A stretch of DNA of 64,000 bases, from the NCBI RefSeq assembly GCF_026625845.1, contig NZ_CP113066.1:2108001-2172000 (forward strand), read 5' to 3'. The position numbers and the translations under genes are program-made. Source of the DNA: Agrococcus sp. SL85 (GTDB lineage Bacteria; Actinomycetota; Actinomycetes; Actinomycetales; Microbacteriaceae). Shown in pieces: positions 23,254 through 32,280 of the stretch; position 1 is the first letter of the stretch, and each line of letters starts with the position of its first letter. The notes under the pieces were generated by a model. It saw only the letters and a list, made by a program, of their open reading frames with translations, was not told where the DNA came from and did no database searches.

Positions 23254-26163
23254 ATGCGCATCCCCTCGCCCCGGGCCCGGCTCGCGCGGCTGGGCTTCCG
23301 GGAGCCCAGCCGCGCCGAGGCGCTGCTCGCCGAGGTGCCGGAGGTGCTGCAGCCGCTGCTCGAGCACGCGCGCGAGGCCGCCGACCCCGACACGGCCCTG
23401 CAGATGCTCGTGCGGCTCGTGCGCGCGGAGGCCGACCTCGCGCCTGCGCGCCGCGACGAGGGCGCGGCCGCCTCGCTGCTGCGGGTGCTGGGCGGATCGC
23501 TCGGCACCGCCGAGCACCTGGAGCGGCACGGCGAGGACCTCGACGTGGCGATGGCGCCGAGCGCGCCCGTCGGGGCCGACGCCTACCGCGCGAGCCTGCT
23601 GGAGGCCGTGCAGGAGCAGGGCGGCGCCTCGACCCTCCCGCGGGAGGCCGCCGTCGCCGCGCTGCGCGGTCGGTACCGCCGGCACGTCACCGAGCTCGTC
23701 GCGTGGGACCTCGCGCTCGCATCGCCCGAGGCGCACGTCGACCGCGTCGCCGCCGCGCTCGCCGACCTCGCGGCCGCGGCGCTCGAGGCCGGGCTCGCCG
23801 TCGCGCGGGCGACCGCGCGAGCGCGATTCGGCGAGGACGCCGACCGCGTGCGCCTCGCGGTCATCGGCATGGGCAAGACCGGCGCGCGCGAGCTCAACTA
23901 CGTGAGCGACGTCGACGTCATCTGGGTCCACGAGGCCGACGAGGGCCTCGACGACAGCCGTGCGACCACGATCGCGACGCTGCTCGCCCGCGAGACCGCG
24001 GCCGCGTGCGCCGAGTTCCAGAAGGCGCCGCCGCTGTGGGAGGTGGATGCGAACCTGCGCCCCGAGGGCAAGGACGGCGCGCTCACCCGCACCCTCGCCT
24101 CGCACCTCGCCTACTACGAGCGGTGGGCCAAGTCGTGGGAGTTCCAGGCGCTCCTGAAGGCACGCCCCCTCGCGGGCGACGCCGCGCTCGGCGCCGCCTA
24201 CGACGAGGCGGTGCGCGCCAAGGTGTGGGAGTCGTCGAGCCGCGAGGGCTTCGTCGAGTCGGTGCAGCGGATGCGCGAGCGCGTCACCGAGCACATCCCG
24301 GCCGACGAGGTCGACCGCCAGCTGAAGCTCGGCCCCGGGGGCCTCCGCGACATCGAGTTCACGGTGCAGCTGCTGCAGCTCGTGCACGGCGCCGACGACG
24401 AGGGGCTGCGCCAGCGCGGCACGCTCGACGCGCTCGACGCGCTCGCGGCGCGCGGCATCATCGGGCGCGCCGAGCGCGACGAGTTCAGCGCGCACTACCG
24501 GGTCCTGCGCACCATCGAGCACCGCATCCAGTTCTGGCGGATGCGTCGCACCCACCTCATGCCCGAGGGCGACGACGACCGCCGGCGGCTCGCCCGCACC
24601 GCGGGGCTCGCCGACGCCGCGGCGCTCGACGCGCGGTGGCAAGCGGTGCGGCGCTCGGTGCGGACGCTCCACGAGCGGCTGTTCTACCGCCCGCTCCTCG
24701 GCGCGGTCGCCTCGCTCGACCACGACGCCGTGCGCCTCACGCCCGAGAGCGCGATGCGCCGCCTCGAGGCCTCCGGCTACGCCGATGCGCGCGGCGCGCT
24801 CGCGCACATCGCCGAGCTCACGGGCGGCGTCTCGCGCCGCGCGCAGATCCAGCGGCTGCTGCTGCCGGTGCTGCTCGGCTGGTTCGCCGAGGGCGCCGAC
24901 CCCGACATGGGCCTCCTCGCCTTCCGCAGGCTCTCGGAGTCGCTCGGCGAGAGCCCGTGGTTCCTGCGCATGCTGCGCGACTCGCCCGTCGCGGCGCAGC
25001 GACTCACGAGGCTCCTGGCGTCGTCGCGCCTCATCGCGGCGCTCATGGAGAAGGTGTCGGAGGCCGCGTCGTGGCTCGACGACGACGACCAGCTGCGACC
25101 GCGCTCCGAGGCGGCGCTCCGCGAGGAGGCGGCCGCGGTGCTCGCGCGCCACGAGGAGCCCGCTGCCGTGCGCGAGGCGCTGCGCACCCTGCGCCGGCGC
25201 GAGCACCTGCGGGTGGCGATGGGCAGCGCCCTGCAGCGCATCGACGAGACGCAGGTCGGCGCCGCGCTCACCGCGATCGCCGCGGCGATGGTCGATGCGG
25301 CGCTGACGCTCCACGCGCAGGACGGCGTCGAGCTCGCGACCATCACGATGGGCCGCACGGGCGGGCGCGAGATCGGCTTCGGCAGCGACATCGACGTCAT
25401 GCACGTCGTGCGGGGCGAGGGCGACGTCGTCGCGGCCGCGACCGGGATCATCCGGAAGGTGGGCGAGACCCTCGCCGACCCGTTCCTGCCGTTCGAGATG
25501 GATGCGGGCCTCCGCCCCGAGGGCAGGCAGGGCCCGATCGTGCGCACGCTCGAGAGCTACCGCGCCTACTACGACCGCTGGTCGGAGCCGTGGGAGGCGC
25601 AGGCGCTGCTGCGCGCCGGCTCGTTCGCGGGCTCCGCGCCGCTCGCCGCCGAGCTGCTCGCGATCATCGACGAGCGGCGGTACCCGAAGGACTTCCCGGC
25701 CTCGTCGGTGCGGGAGGTGCGGCGCATCAAGGCGCGCGTCGAGGCGGAGCGGCTGCCGCGGAGCGCCGACCGCCGCCGCCACCTCAAGCTCGGCGACGGC
25801 TCGCTGAGCGACGTCGAGTGGCTCGTGCAGCTCGTGCAGCTGCGGCACGCGGGCGCGGAGCCGAGCCTCCGCACCACGTCGACGCTCGAGGCCCTGGCCT
25901 CAGCCGCGCGCGCGGACCTCGTGGGCGACCGGGACGCCGAGGTGCTGCGGGAGGCGTGGACGCTCGCGACCCGCATCCGCAACGGGCTCGCGCTCGCGCG
26001 GGCGCGCACGATCGACCTGCTGCCCGTCGACCGCATCGAGCTGGAGGCCGTCGCGCGGCTCATCGGCATGCCCGCCGGTTCCGCGAACGCGCTCGAGGAG
26101 CAGTACCTCGCGACGACCCGCAGGGCGCGCCGCGTCTTCGACCGGCTCTTCTACGAGGCCTGA
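23254..26163 (+). CDS. glnE: Glutamine synthetase adenylyltransferase/adenylyl-removing enzyme
   Basis: Bifunctional regulator of glutamine synthetase, 969 residues, the full family length. The N-terminal nucleotidyltransferase (adenylyl-removing) domain has LAVIGMGKTGARELNYVSDVDVIWVH around residue 205-230; the C-terminal adenylylating domain has TITMGRTGGREIGFGSDIDVMHV around 695-715; each is followed by a helical GlnD-PII-uridylyltransferase-like domain (LRDIEFTVQLLQL; LSDVEWLVQLVQL). The likely target is GlnA1, encoded convergently 0.6 kb downstream. It is co-transcribed with glnA2. Confidence 0.95.
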   Translation: MRIPSPRARLARLGFREPSRAEALLAEVPEVLQPLLEHAREAADPDTALQMLVRLVRAEADLAPARRDEGAAASLLRVLGGSLGTAEHLERHGEDLDVAMAPSAPVGADAYRASLLEAVQEQGGASTLPREAAVAALRGRYRRHVTELVAWDLALASPEAHVDRVAAALADLAAAALEAGLAVARATARARFGEDADRVRLAVIGMGKTGARELNYVSDVDVIWVHEADEGLDDSRATTIATLLARETAAACAEFQKAPPLWEVDANLRPEGKDGALTRTLASHLAYYERWAKSWEFQALLKARPLAGDAALGAAYDEAVRAKVWESSSREGFVESVQRMRERVTEHIPADEVDRQLKLGPGGLRDIEFTVQLLQLVHGADDEGLRQRGTLDALDALAARGIIGRAERDEFSAHYRVLRTIEHRIQFWRMRRTHLMPEGDDDRRRLARTAGLADAAALDARWQAVRRSVRTLHERLFYRPLLGAVASLDHDAVRLTPESAMRRLEASGYADARGALAHIAELTGGVSRRAQIQRLLLPVLLGWFAEGADPDMGLLAFRRLSESLGESPWFLRMLRDSPVAAQRLTRLLASSRLIAALMEKVSEAASWLDDDDQLRPRSEAALREEAAAVLARHEEPAAVREALRTLRRREHLRVAMGSALQRIDETQVGAALTAIAAAMVDAALTLHAQDGVELATITMGRTGGREIGFGSDIDVMHVVRGEGDVVAAATGIIRKVGETLADPFLPFEMDAGLRPEGRQGPIVRTLESYRAYYDRWSEPWEAQALLRAGSFAGSAPLAAELLAIIDERRYPKDFPASSVREVRRIKARVEAERLPRSADRRRHLKLGDGSLSDVEWLVQLVQLRHAGAEPSLRTTSTLEALASAARADLVGDRDAEVLREAWTLATRIRNGLALARARTIDLLPVDRIELEAVARLIGMPAGSANALEEQYLATTRRARRVFDRLFYEA

Positions 26164-26252
26164 CCCGCTGGAGCCCCTCCGGACGCCCGGGACGGTCGTC
26201 CGCGCTGGCGTCGCGGCGGAGGCGCGCAGGCGCCTCCGCTCCACGCTCCAGC

Positions 26253-26396
26253 GCGCAGCGCAGCCGCTCGCGTCCGCCCGCTGGTCGAGGAGCGCGCGGC
26301 GCAGCCGCTCGCGTCCGCCCGCTGGTCGAGGAGCGCGCGGCGCAGCCGCTCGCGTCCGCCCGCTGGTCGAGGAGCGCGCGGCGCAGCCGCTCGCGT
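26253..26396. repeat. Tandem repeat, 41-bp period
   Basis: Near-identical copies begin at 26281, 26322 and 26363, with a partial copy before 26281. The unit starts CTGGTCGAGGAGCGCGCGGC. Such CTGGTCGAGGAGCG units are known as extragenic repeats in Microbacteriaceae. It fills most of the 279-bp gap after glnE; no gene is seen there. Confidence 0.85.
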
Positions 26397-26430
26397 CACG
26401 AGGCCACAGCCCCGCCCTGCGGGCTGCCCC

Positions 26431-26436
26431 TAGCCT
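26431..26436 (+). promoter_or_regulatory. Candidate -10 box (TAGCCT) of zinc-ribbon gene
   Basis: TAGCCT, 6 nt before ATG 26443; leaderless arrangement. Confidence 0.5.
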
Positions 26437-26442
26437 GGCTGC

Positions 26443-26646
26443 ATGCTCCTCATCTTCGGCGTCTCCGACAAGCGCGAGGACCTCGGCCCGGGCCAGACCC
26501 GCACGTGCCCGCGCTGCGGCAACACGACCGCGTGGGCGCGCATCCGCACGTCCCGCCGGTTCACGCTCTTCTTCATCCCGGTCATCCGCTGGGGCCGCCA
26601 GGAGCTCGAGGCATGCACGATCTGCGGCGAGGCGGCGCGGGCGTAG
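26443..26646 (+). CDS. Small zinc-ribbon protein
   Basis: 67 residues. MLLIFGVSDKREDLG is followed by the first zinc knuckle TCPRCGNT, a basic-aromatic stretch (RRFTLFFIPVIRWGRQE) and the second knuckle ACTICGEA. This matches the short zinc-ribbon proteins common in actinobacteria, of unknown role. It stands alone and ends 33 bases before a strong hairpin. Confidence 0.8.
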   Translation: MLLIFGVSDKREDLGPGQTRTCPRCGNTTAWARIRTSRRFTLFFIPVIRWGRQELEACTICGEAARA

Positions 26647-26678
26647 GGCAGCCTCCGCCAGGCCCCCGCGCACGGAGA

Positions 26679-26709
26679 GGGGCCGGGTCCCCCCAAGGAA
26701 CCCGGCCCC
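26679..26709. terminator. Bidirectional hairpin between zinc-ribbon gene and glnA1
   Basis: A 10-bp stem, GGGGCCGGGT with ACCCGGCCCC. The genes converge on it. Confidence 0.75.
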
Positions 26710-26738
26710 CGTCTGGTCGCCGTCAGGCGCTCAGCGCA

Positions 26739-28163
26739 TCAGACCCCGTAGTAGAGCTCGAACTCGAACGGGTGCGGACGCTGCGCCATCGGCAGGATCT
26801 CGTTCTCGCGCTTGTACGCGATCCACGTCTCGATGAGGTCCTTCGTGAACACGTTGCCCTCGAGGAGGAACTCGTGGTCCTGCTCGAGCGCGACGAGCGC
26901 CTCCTCGAGCGTGCCGGGCACCTGCGGGATGCCCTTGGCCTCCTCGGGCGGCAGCTCGTAGAGGTCCTTGTCGACCGGCTCGTGCGGCTCGATGCGGTTC
27001 TTGATGCCGTCGAGGCCGGCCATCATCTGCGCAGCGAACGCGAGGTAGGGGTTCGACGAGGCGTCGGGCGCGCGGAACTCGATGCGCTTCGCCTTCGGGT
27101 TCGAGCCCGTGATCGGGATGCGGATGGCCGCCGAGCGGTTGCCGGCCGAGTAGACCAGGTTGACCGGCGCCTCGAAGCCCTTCACGAGGCGGTGGTACGA
27201 GTTGATCGACGGGTTCGTGAAGGCGAGCACCGCGGGAGCGTGCGCGAGCAGGCCGCCGATGTACCAGCGGGCAGTGTCGGAGAGGTTGCCGTAGCCGTGC
27301 TCGTCGAAGAAGAGGGGCTTGCCGTCGAGCCACAGCGACTGGTGCGTGTGCATGCCCGAGCCGTTGTCGCCGAAGAGGGGCTTCGGCATGAAGGTGGCCG
27401 TCTTGCCCCACTCCTCTGCCGTGTTCTTGACGATGTACTTGAAGGCGAGGATCTCGTCCGCGGCCTTCACCATCGTGTTGAAGCGGTAGTTGATCTCGGC
27501 CTGGCCGCCCGTGCCGACCTCGTGGTGGCTGCGCTCGACCGCGAGGCCGATGGCCTCGAGCTTGAGCACGATGTCGTCGCGGAGATCGGCCTGCTTGTCG
27601 ACGGGGGAGACGGGGAAGTAGCCGCCCTTGTAGGGCGTCTTGTTGCCGAGGTTGCCGCCCTCCTCGACGCGACCCGAGTTCCAGGCGCCCTCCTCGGAGT
27701 CGACGACGTGGAACGACTGGTTCTGCGTCGTCGAGTAGCGCACGTCGTCGAAGACGTAGAACTCGGCCTCGGGCGCGAAGAACGCGGTGTCGGCGATGCC
27801 GGTGGAGGCGAGGTACTGCTCGGCCTTGTGCGCCACCTGGCGGGGGTCGCGGTGGTAGATCTCGCCCGTGCGCGGGTTGTAGATGTCGAAGATCATGACG
27901 AGCGTCTTGTGCTCGCGGAAGGGGTCGACGTACGCCGTCGTCACGTCGGGGATGAGCTGCATGTCCGACTCGTGGATGTTCGCGAAGCCGCGGATCGACG
28001 AGCCGTCGAACAGCTGGCCGACGGTGAAGAACTCCTCGTCGACGGTCGACGCGGGGATGTTGAAGTGCTGCTGCACGCCCGGCAGGTCCGTGAAGCGGAT
28101 GTCGAGGAACTTCACCTCCTCGTCCTTGATGTAGGCGAGGACCTCGGAGGAATCCTTGAACAT
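26739..28163 (-). CDS. glnA1: Glutamine synthetase, type I-beta (adenylylated)
   Basis: The main ammonia-assimilating enzyme, dodecameric, 474 residues. Seen: [71 protein letters not shown] and the adenylylation site [10 protein letters not shown] with Tyr402. GlnE, encoded nearby, would modify this tyrosine. The upstream region carries two adjacent GlnR-type boxes (28223-28260) and a TAGCGT -10 (28212-28207), so nitrogen control is likely. AGGAGCATC precedes ATG 28163. Confidence 0.96.
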   Translation of the reverse strand: MFKDSSEVLAYIKDEEVKFLDIRFTDLPGVQQHFNIPASTVDEEFFTVGQLFDGSSIRGFANIHESDMQLIPDVTTAYVDPFREHKTLVMIFDIYNPRTGEIYHRDPRQVAHKAEQYLASTGIADTAFFAPEAEFYVFDDVRYSTTQNQSFHVVDSEEGAWNSGRVEEGGNLGNKTPYKGGYFPVSPVDKQADLRDDIVLKLEAIGLAVERSHHEVGTGGQAEINYRFNTMVKAADEILAFKYIVKNTAEEWGKTATFMPKPLFGDNGSGMHTHQSLWLDGKPLFFDEHGYGNLSDTARWYIGGLLAHAPAVLAFTNPSINSYHRLVKGFEAPVNLVYSAGNRSAAIRIPITGSNPKAKRIEFRAPDASSNPYLAFAAQMMAGLDGIKNRIEPHEPVDKDLYELPPEEAKGIPQVPGTLEEALVALEQDHEFLLEGNVFTKDLIETWIAYKRENEILPMAQRPHPFEFELYYGV

Positions 28164-28222
28164 GATGCTCCTGACTGGTTGGGGGTAGGCGGATGCCGTG
28201 GCATCGACGCTACGCAGGAGCG

Positions 28223-28260
28223 GTTGCCCTCCGGTGACGCCGATGTTTCGGCGGTGTTAC
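28223..28260 (-). promoter_or_regulatory. Double GlnR-type operator upstream of glnA1
   Basis: On the minus strand the four half-sites GTAAC, GAAAC, GTCAC and GCAAC follow each other, each separated by exactly six bases. This is the arrangement known for the GlnR binding region in actinobacteria (GTNAC-n6-GAAAC repeated). It ends about 60 bases before the glnA1 start and lies upstream of a TAGCGT -10. Confidence 0.8.
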
Positions 28261-28261
28261 G

Positions 28262-28951
28262 TCAGCGGGGGCGGCCGGGCCGCACTCGGCGGGGATCGAT
28301 GCCCTTCGGGATGGGCAGGCTCACCTGGCCGAGCGAGGTGAGGCGGTTGGCCACGGCCATCACCTCGGCCCTCGTGAGCGTGCGCTTCAGGCGCCGCATC
28401 GAGCGCGTGAGGCGCCGCAGCTCGAGCTCGGAGTCGGGGCCGATCGCGAGCACGTGCACGGGCACGTTCGGCACGATCCGCTTCACCTTGCGCTGCTCGT
28501 CGGCGAGGATGCGCGCGACGCGCTCCCGCGGGCCCTCGGCGATGAGCACGATGCCGGGGCGGCCGACCGCGCGGTAGATCGCGTCCTGCGTCTTGGGGTT
28601 GACCGCGACGGGCATCTCGCTCGACGTCCACGAGCCGCGGAGGCCGTTCTTCAGCACGGCGCCGACCGCGCCGGGGCGGCCCTCGATCTGGCCGAAGGCG
28701 ATCTTCTCGGCGCGGTTCGTGAGCACCATCATCATGAGCATCAGGCCCACGAGCAGGCCCGAGATGATCCACAGCACCAGGAACAGCACGTCGCTGCCGA
28801 GCACGATCGGCAGCACGATCGAGAGGACGACGGGGGCGAGGAACGCGAGCAGCATCAGCGGCAGCGCGACCTTGTCGTTCCTGCGGGTCATCTGGAAGAT
28901 GGACCACATCGTCTTGAGCCTGCCCGGCTCCTTCTCGGTCTCGCGTGCCAT
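28262..28951 (-). CDS. DUF4191 family membrane protein
   Basis: 229 residues, actinobacterial conserved family of unknown function. The cytoplasmic start MARETEKEPGRLKTMWSIF is followed by two membrane helices (about 30-75: PLMLLAFLAPVVLSIVLPIV and FLVLWIISGLLVGLMLMMM), then a soluble domain with RPGIVLIAEGPRERVARIL and VHVLAIG. A TATCGT box on the minus strand (28964-28959) lies 7 nt before ATG 28951. It ends two bases from the glnA1 operator. Confidence 0.85.
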   Translation of the reverse strand: MARETEKEPGRLKTMWSIFQMTRRNDKVALPLMLLAFLAPVVLSIVLPIVLGSDVLFLVLWIISGLLVGLMLMMMVLTNRAEKIAFGQIEGRPGAVGAVLKNGLRGSWTSSEMPVAVNPKTQDAIYRAVGRPGIVLIAEGPRERVARILADEQRKVKRIVPNVPVHVLAIGPDSELELRRLTRSMRRLKRTLTRAEVMAVANRLTSLGQVSLPIPKGIDPRRVRPGRPR

Positions 28952-28958
28952 GGCGTCC

Positions 28959-28964
28959 ACGATA
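28959..28964 (-). promoter_or_regulatory. Candidate -10 box (TATCGT) of DUF4191 gene
   Basis: TATCGT on the minus strand, 7 nt before ATG 28951; leaderless arrangement. Confidence 0.5.
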
Positions 28965-29045
28965 CCGGGGGCGGGGGCCGCCGCTCTCCACACCTCGTCG
29001 CCCGATCGGCCCGGGCGGCGCGGACCTCGGGGCATCCTCGCCCGC

Positions 29046-30444
29046 ATGGACGACGCGCGCACCACCATCGCCGGCCATCCCCTCGTGCGGCTGCTGCGGC
29101 GCGACGACGAGCGGGAGGTGTGGGTCGCCGCGGCGGAGGACGGCGCGGGCGTCGAGCCTGCACCGCGGGCTCGGGGCGGGCGCCGCGGCGATCGCGCGCG
29201 AGGCGGAGGCGGTGGCGGCCGCGGCCCACCCCCATCTCGTGCCCGTGCTCGACCAGGCCGCGGACGGCGGCGCGGTGCTCGTGCTGCCGCTGCTGCCCCG
29301 CGACCTCGCGAGCTGGCTCGTGGCGCGCGGTGCCCCGGAGACGGGGAGGCGGTGACGGCTCTCGCGCCCGTCGCGGCGGCGCTCGGCGCCCTGCACGCGG
29401 TGGGTGCGGCCGCTCGCGGCATCGCGCTGCAGGACGTGCGGCTCGATGCCGACGGGGCGCCGCTGCTGCTCGCGGCGGGCGCCGCGATCGAGACGAGCGC
29501 GCCGACCCGAGCCTGGCGGGATGCGAGCGAGGCCGTGGCGCGCGACGTCGCCGCGTGGCGCGACGTCGCCGAGGCGGTGCTCGACGCCGCGGGCGCCGCC
29601 CTGCCGCCTGCCGTCGAGACGGCGCTGGCCGAGCGCGACCTCGCCGCGGCGGGCGAGGCGCTGCTGGAGGCGTGGCCGGCGCTGCCGCTCGCGCTCGAGC
29701 CCCCGAGGCGCGCGGTGGAGCTCGACCCGCGCGCGCCGATGCGGCGCCGCGATCGCTCGGCGGCGGAGCGCTCGGCCGGCATCGGGGCGCTGTGGGAGCG
29801 CGTCGCGGCGCTGCTCGACCGCGCGCTGGCGCGCGGCGCCGCCCGATCGGTGCGCGAGCCTGCTGCGGGCGCCGGCGCGGGCCGCCCGAGCGGTGCGGCC
29901 GCGGTTCTGGATCGCCGCCGGCTCCGCAGCGGTCGCGCTCGCCCTCGCGGGCGGGCTCGCGGCGGCGGCCGACGGCGGCCCGCCTGCGCCCTCGCCACCG
30001 GTCGCGGCCTCCGCCGCACCGGCACCGAGCAGCGCTCCGCCCGCACCCCCGCCACCGGCCCCGCTGTCGCCGTCCTCCGAGGCTCCGTCGCCCGCGCCGC
30101 CCCAGAGTGCCGCGTCGACGCAGAGCGCCGCGCCGACGCCGACCGACGCCGCGGGGGCCGCCGCGCCGGCAGACCCGGCTGCGGCGACGGAGGCGCTGCT
30201 CGCGGAGCGCGAGGCGTGCCTCGACGCGGGCGACGCGGCCTGCCTCGTCGCGCTGCACGATCCGGCCAGCCCGCTGCTGGCGGCTGAGGAGCCCTGGCGC
30301 ATGCCTGCCGACGGGCGCGCCGAGCCGGTGCAGCGGCTCGGCGAGGCGTGGCTGCTGCGCATCGTCTCGGAGACGGCACCGGCCTCGGTGCTCGTGATGA
30401 GCACCGAGGCCGGCTGGGTCCTGCGGGACGCCTGGTCGGACTAG
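29046..30444 (+). CDS. Kinase-like membrane protein with degenerate kinase fold (three frame breaks)
   Basis: Reconstructed across AGCCT at 29155-29159 and 29857-29861 (extra C in AGCTGC) and one lost base near 29340. The protein of about 465 residues starts with a protein-kinase-like region: [20 protein letters not shown] resembles a nucleotide loop, then [10 protein letters not shown] and [20 protein letters not shown] in place of the catalytic loop, without HRD or DFG residues, so a pseudokinase at best. A single membrane helix [21 protein letters not shown] is followed by a long Pro/Ala/Ser linker and a C-terminal domain with a [10 protein letters not shown] pair. With two AGCT breaks plus one other, real decay cannot be excluded. 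Confidence 0.6.
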
Positions 30445-32258
30445 ACCTCGAAGGCGCCCGACTCGAGGCGCGCCTTGACCTGGCCCAGGTAGCGGGCCGC
30501 GTCCGCGCCGTCGATGATGCGGTGGTCGTACGACAGGGCGAGGTAGACCATCGAGCGGATCGCGATCGAGTCCTGGCCGTCGACCGAGACCACCACGGCG
30601 CGCTTCACGACCGAGCCCACGCCGAGGATGGCGCGCTGCGGCTGGAACACCACCGGGGTGTCGAACAGCGCGCCGCGCGAGCCCGTGTTCGTCAGCGTGA
30701 AGGTGCCGCCGGCGAGCTCGTCGGGGCTCAGCTTGTTGTCGCGCGTGCGCTGGGCGAGATCGGCGATCTCGGCCGTCAGCTCGCGGATGCTCTTCGAGCC
30801 CGCGTCGCGGATCACCGGCGTGAGCAGTCCGCGCTCGGTGTCGACCGCCATCGAGAGGTTCTCGACCTCGGGGTAGGTGATCTGCTCGCCGTCGTCCGTC
30901 GAGTTGATGATCGGGTGCGACTTGAGCGCCTCGACCGCCGCCTGCGTGAAGAACGGCAGGAAGGTGAGCTTGTTGCCCGTCTCCTGCTGGAACGCCGCCT
31001 TCTTGGCCTCGCGGAGCTGCGCGACCTTCGTCACGTCGACCTCCACGACCGTCGTGAGCTGCGCGAGCTGCTGCATCGACTCGACGGCGCGCTTCGCGAC
31101 GACCTTGCGCAGTCGCGTGAGCGGTGCCGAGGTGCCGCGGAGCTCCGAGACCTCGGCCTCGACCGGCGCGGGTGCAGCCGCCGACGACGCGGGAGCGGCC
31201 TTCGCCGCGGCGAGGACGTCCTCCTTGCGGATGCGGCCGCCGACGCCCGTGCCGGTCACCGACGCGAGGTCGACGCCCTGCTCGTTGGCCAGCTTGCGCA
31301 CGATCGGCGTCACGTAGACCGAGCCGCCCGACTGGGGCGCCGCGGCAGCGGGCTTCGCCGGGGCGGCAGCGGACTTCGCCGCAGGCTCGGCCGGCTTCGC
31401 GGGCGCCGCAGGCGCGGGCTTCGCGGGTGCGGCGGCGGGCTTCGCAGGCGCCGCCGGGGCGGAAGCCTGCTCGGGCTCCGGGGCCTTCGCGGGCTCCGGC
31501 TGCTCGGTGGAGGGCTGGGCGGGCGCGTCCTGCTCGGCCGGCGCGGCGTCCTGCTCCTGGGCGCTGCCCTCGGAGGCCGCGGGCTCGTCGGCGGCGGGCG
31601 CCTGCTCGGCCGGCGCTGCGCCGGCCTCGCCGACGCGCGCGATGATCGCGCCCACCTCGACGGTCTCGTCCTCGGCCGCGAGGATCTCGGTGATCGTGCC
31701 TGCGACGGGCGAGGGCACCTCGGTGTCGACCTTGTCGGTCGACACCTCGACGATGGCCTCGTCGACGGCGACCTCGTCGCCGACCTGCTTCAGCCAGCGC
31801 GTGATCGTGCCCTCCGTGACCGACTCGCCGAGCGCGGGGAGCGCGATCTCGGCGCCGCCGCCCGCGGCCGGCTTGGCCTCGGCCTGGGGCGCGGGCGCCT
31901 CCTCGGCGGCGGGCTCGGCCGGAGCCTCCTCGGCCGGTGCCTCGTCAGCGGGTGCCTCCTCAGCGGGCGCCTCCGCAGCGGGCTCCTGCTCCTCGGCAGG
32001 GGCGTCGCCCTCGGGCGCGTCGCCCGCGTCGCCGACGCGCGCGATGACGGCGCCGACCTCGACGGTGTCGTCCTCGCCCGCGAGGATCTCGGTGATCGTG
32101 CCCGCGACGGGCGAGGGCACCTCGGTGTCGACCTTGTCGGTCGAGACCTCGACGATGGCCTCGTCGACGGCGACCTCGTCGCCGACCTGCTTCAGCCAGC
32201 GGGTGATCGTGCCCTCGGTGACGCTCTCGCCCAGGGCGGGGAGCTGGATGTCGGTCAT
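30441..32258 (-). CDS. sucB: Dihydrolipoamide acyltransferase (E2), two lipoyl domains
   Basis: E2 core of a 2-oxo acid dehydrogenase complex, 605 residues. Two nearly identical lipoyl domains (about 1-80 and 125-205) each carry the lipoylated Lys in [13 protein letters not shown], joined by Ala/Pro/Glu-rich linkers; the E3-binding domain [19 protein letters not shown] follows, then the catalytic domain with [19 protein letters not shown] and the active-site [16 protein letters not shown]. Actinobacterial proteins of this kind serve as the shared E2 for pyruvate and 2-oxoglutarate dehydrogenase. It follows lpdA by 22 bases. Its stop interlocks with the convergent gene in CTAG. Confidence 0.93.
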   Translation of the reverse strand: MTDIQLPALGESVTEGTITRWLKQVGDEVAVDEAIVEVSTDKVDTEVPSPVAGTITEILAGEDDTVEVGAVIARVGDAGDAPEGDAPAEEQEPAAEAPAEEAPADEAPAEEAPAEPAAEEAPAPQAEAKPAAGGGAEIALPALGESVTEGTITRWLKQVGDEVAVDEAIVEVSTDKVDTEVPSPVAGTITEILAAEDETVEVGAIIARVGEAGAAPAEQAPAADEPAASEGSAQEQDAAPAEQDAPAQPSTEQPEPAKAPEPEQASAPAAPAKPAAAPAKPAPAAPAKPAEPAAKSAAAPAKPAAAAPQSGGSVYVTPIVRKLANEQGVDLASVTGTGVGGRIRKEDVLAAAKAAPASSAAAPAPVEAEVSELRGTSAPLTRLRKVVAKRAVESMQQLAQLTTVVEVDVTKVAQLREAKKAAFQQETGNKLTFLPFFTQAAVEALKSHPIINSTDDGEQITYPEVENLSMAVDTERGLLTPVIRDAGSKSIRELTAEIADLAQRTRDNKLSPDELAGGTFTLTNTGSRGALFDTPVVFQPQRAILGVGSVVKRAVVVSVDGQDSIAIRSMVYLALSYDHRIIDGADAARYLGQVKARLESGAFEV

Positions 32259-32280
32259 TGCGTGTCTCCTGTGGCTTCGA

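Noticed and set aside
26253..26396. CRISPR array
   Set aside because: Units are directly contiguous with a 41-bp period and no unique spacers; no cas genes in the window.
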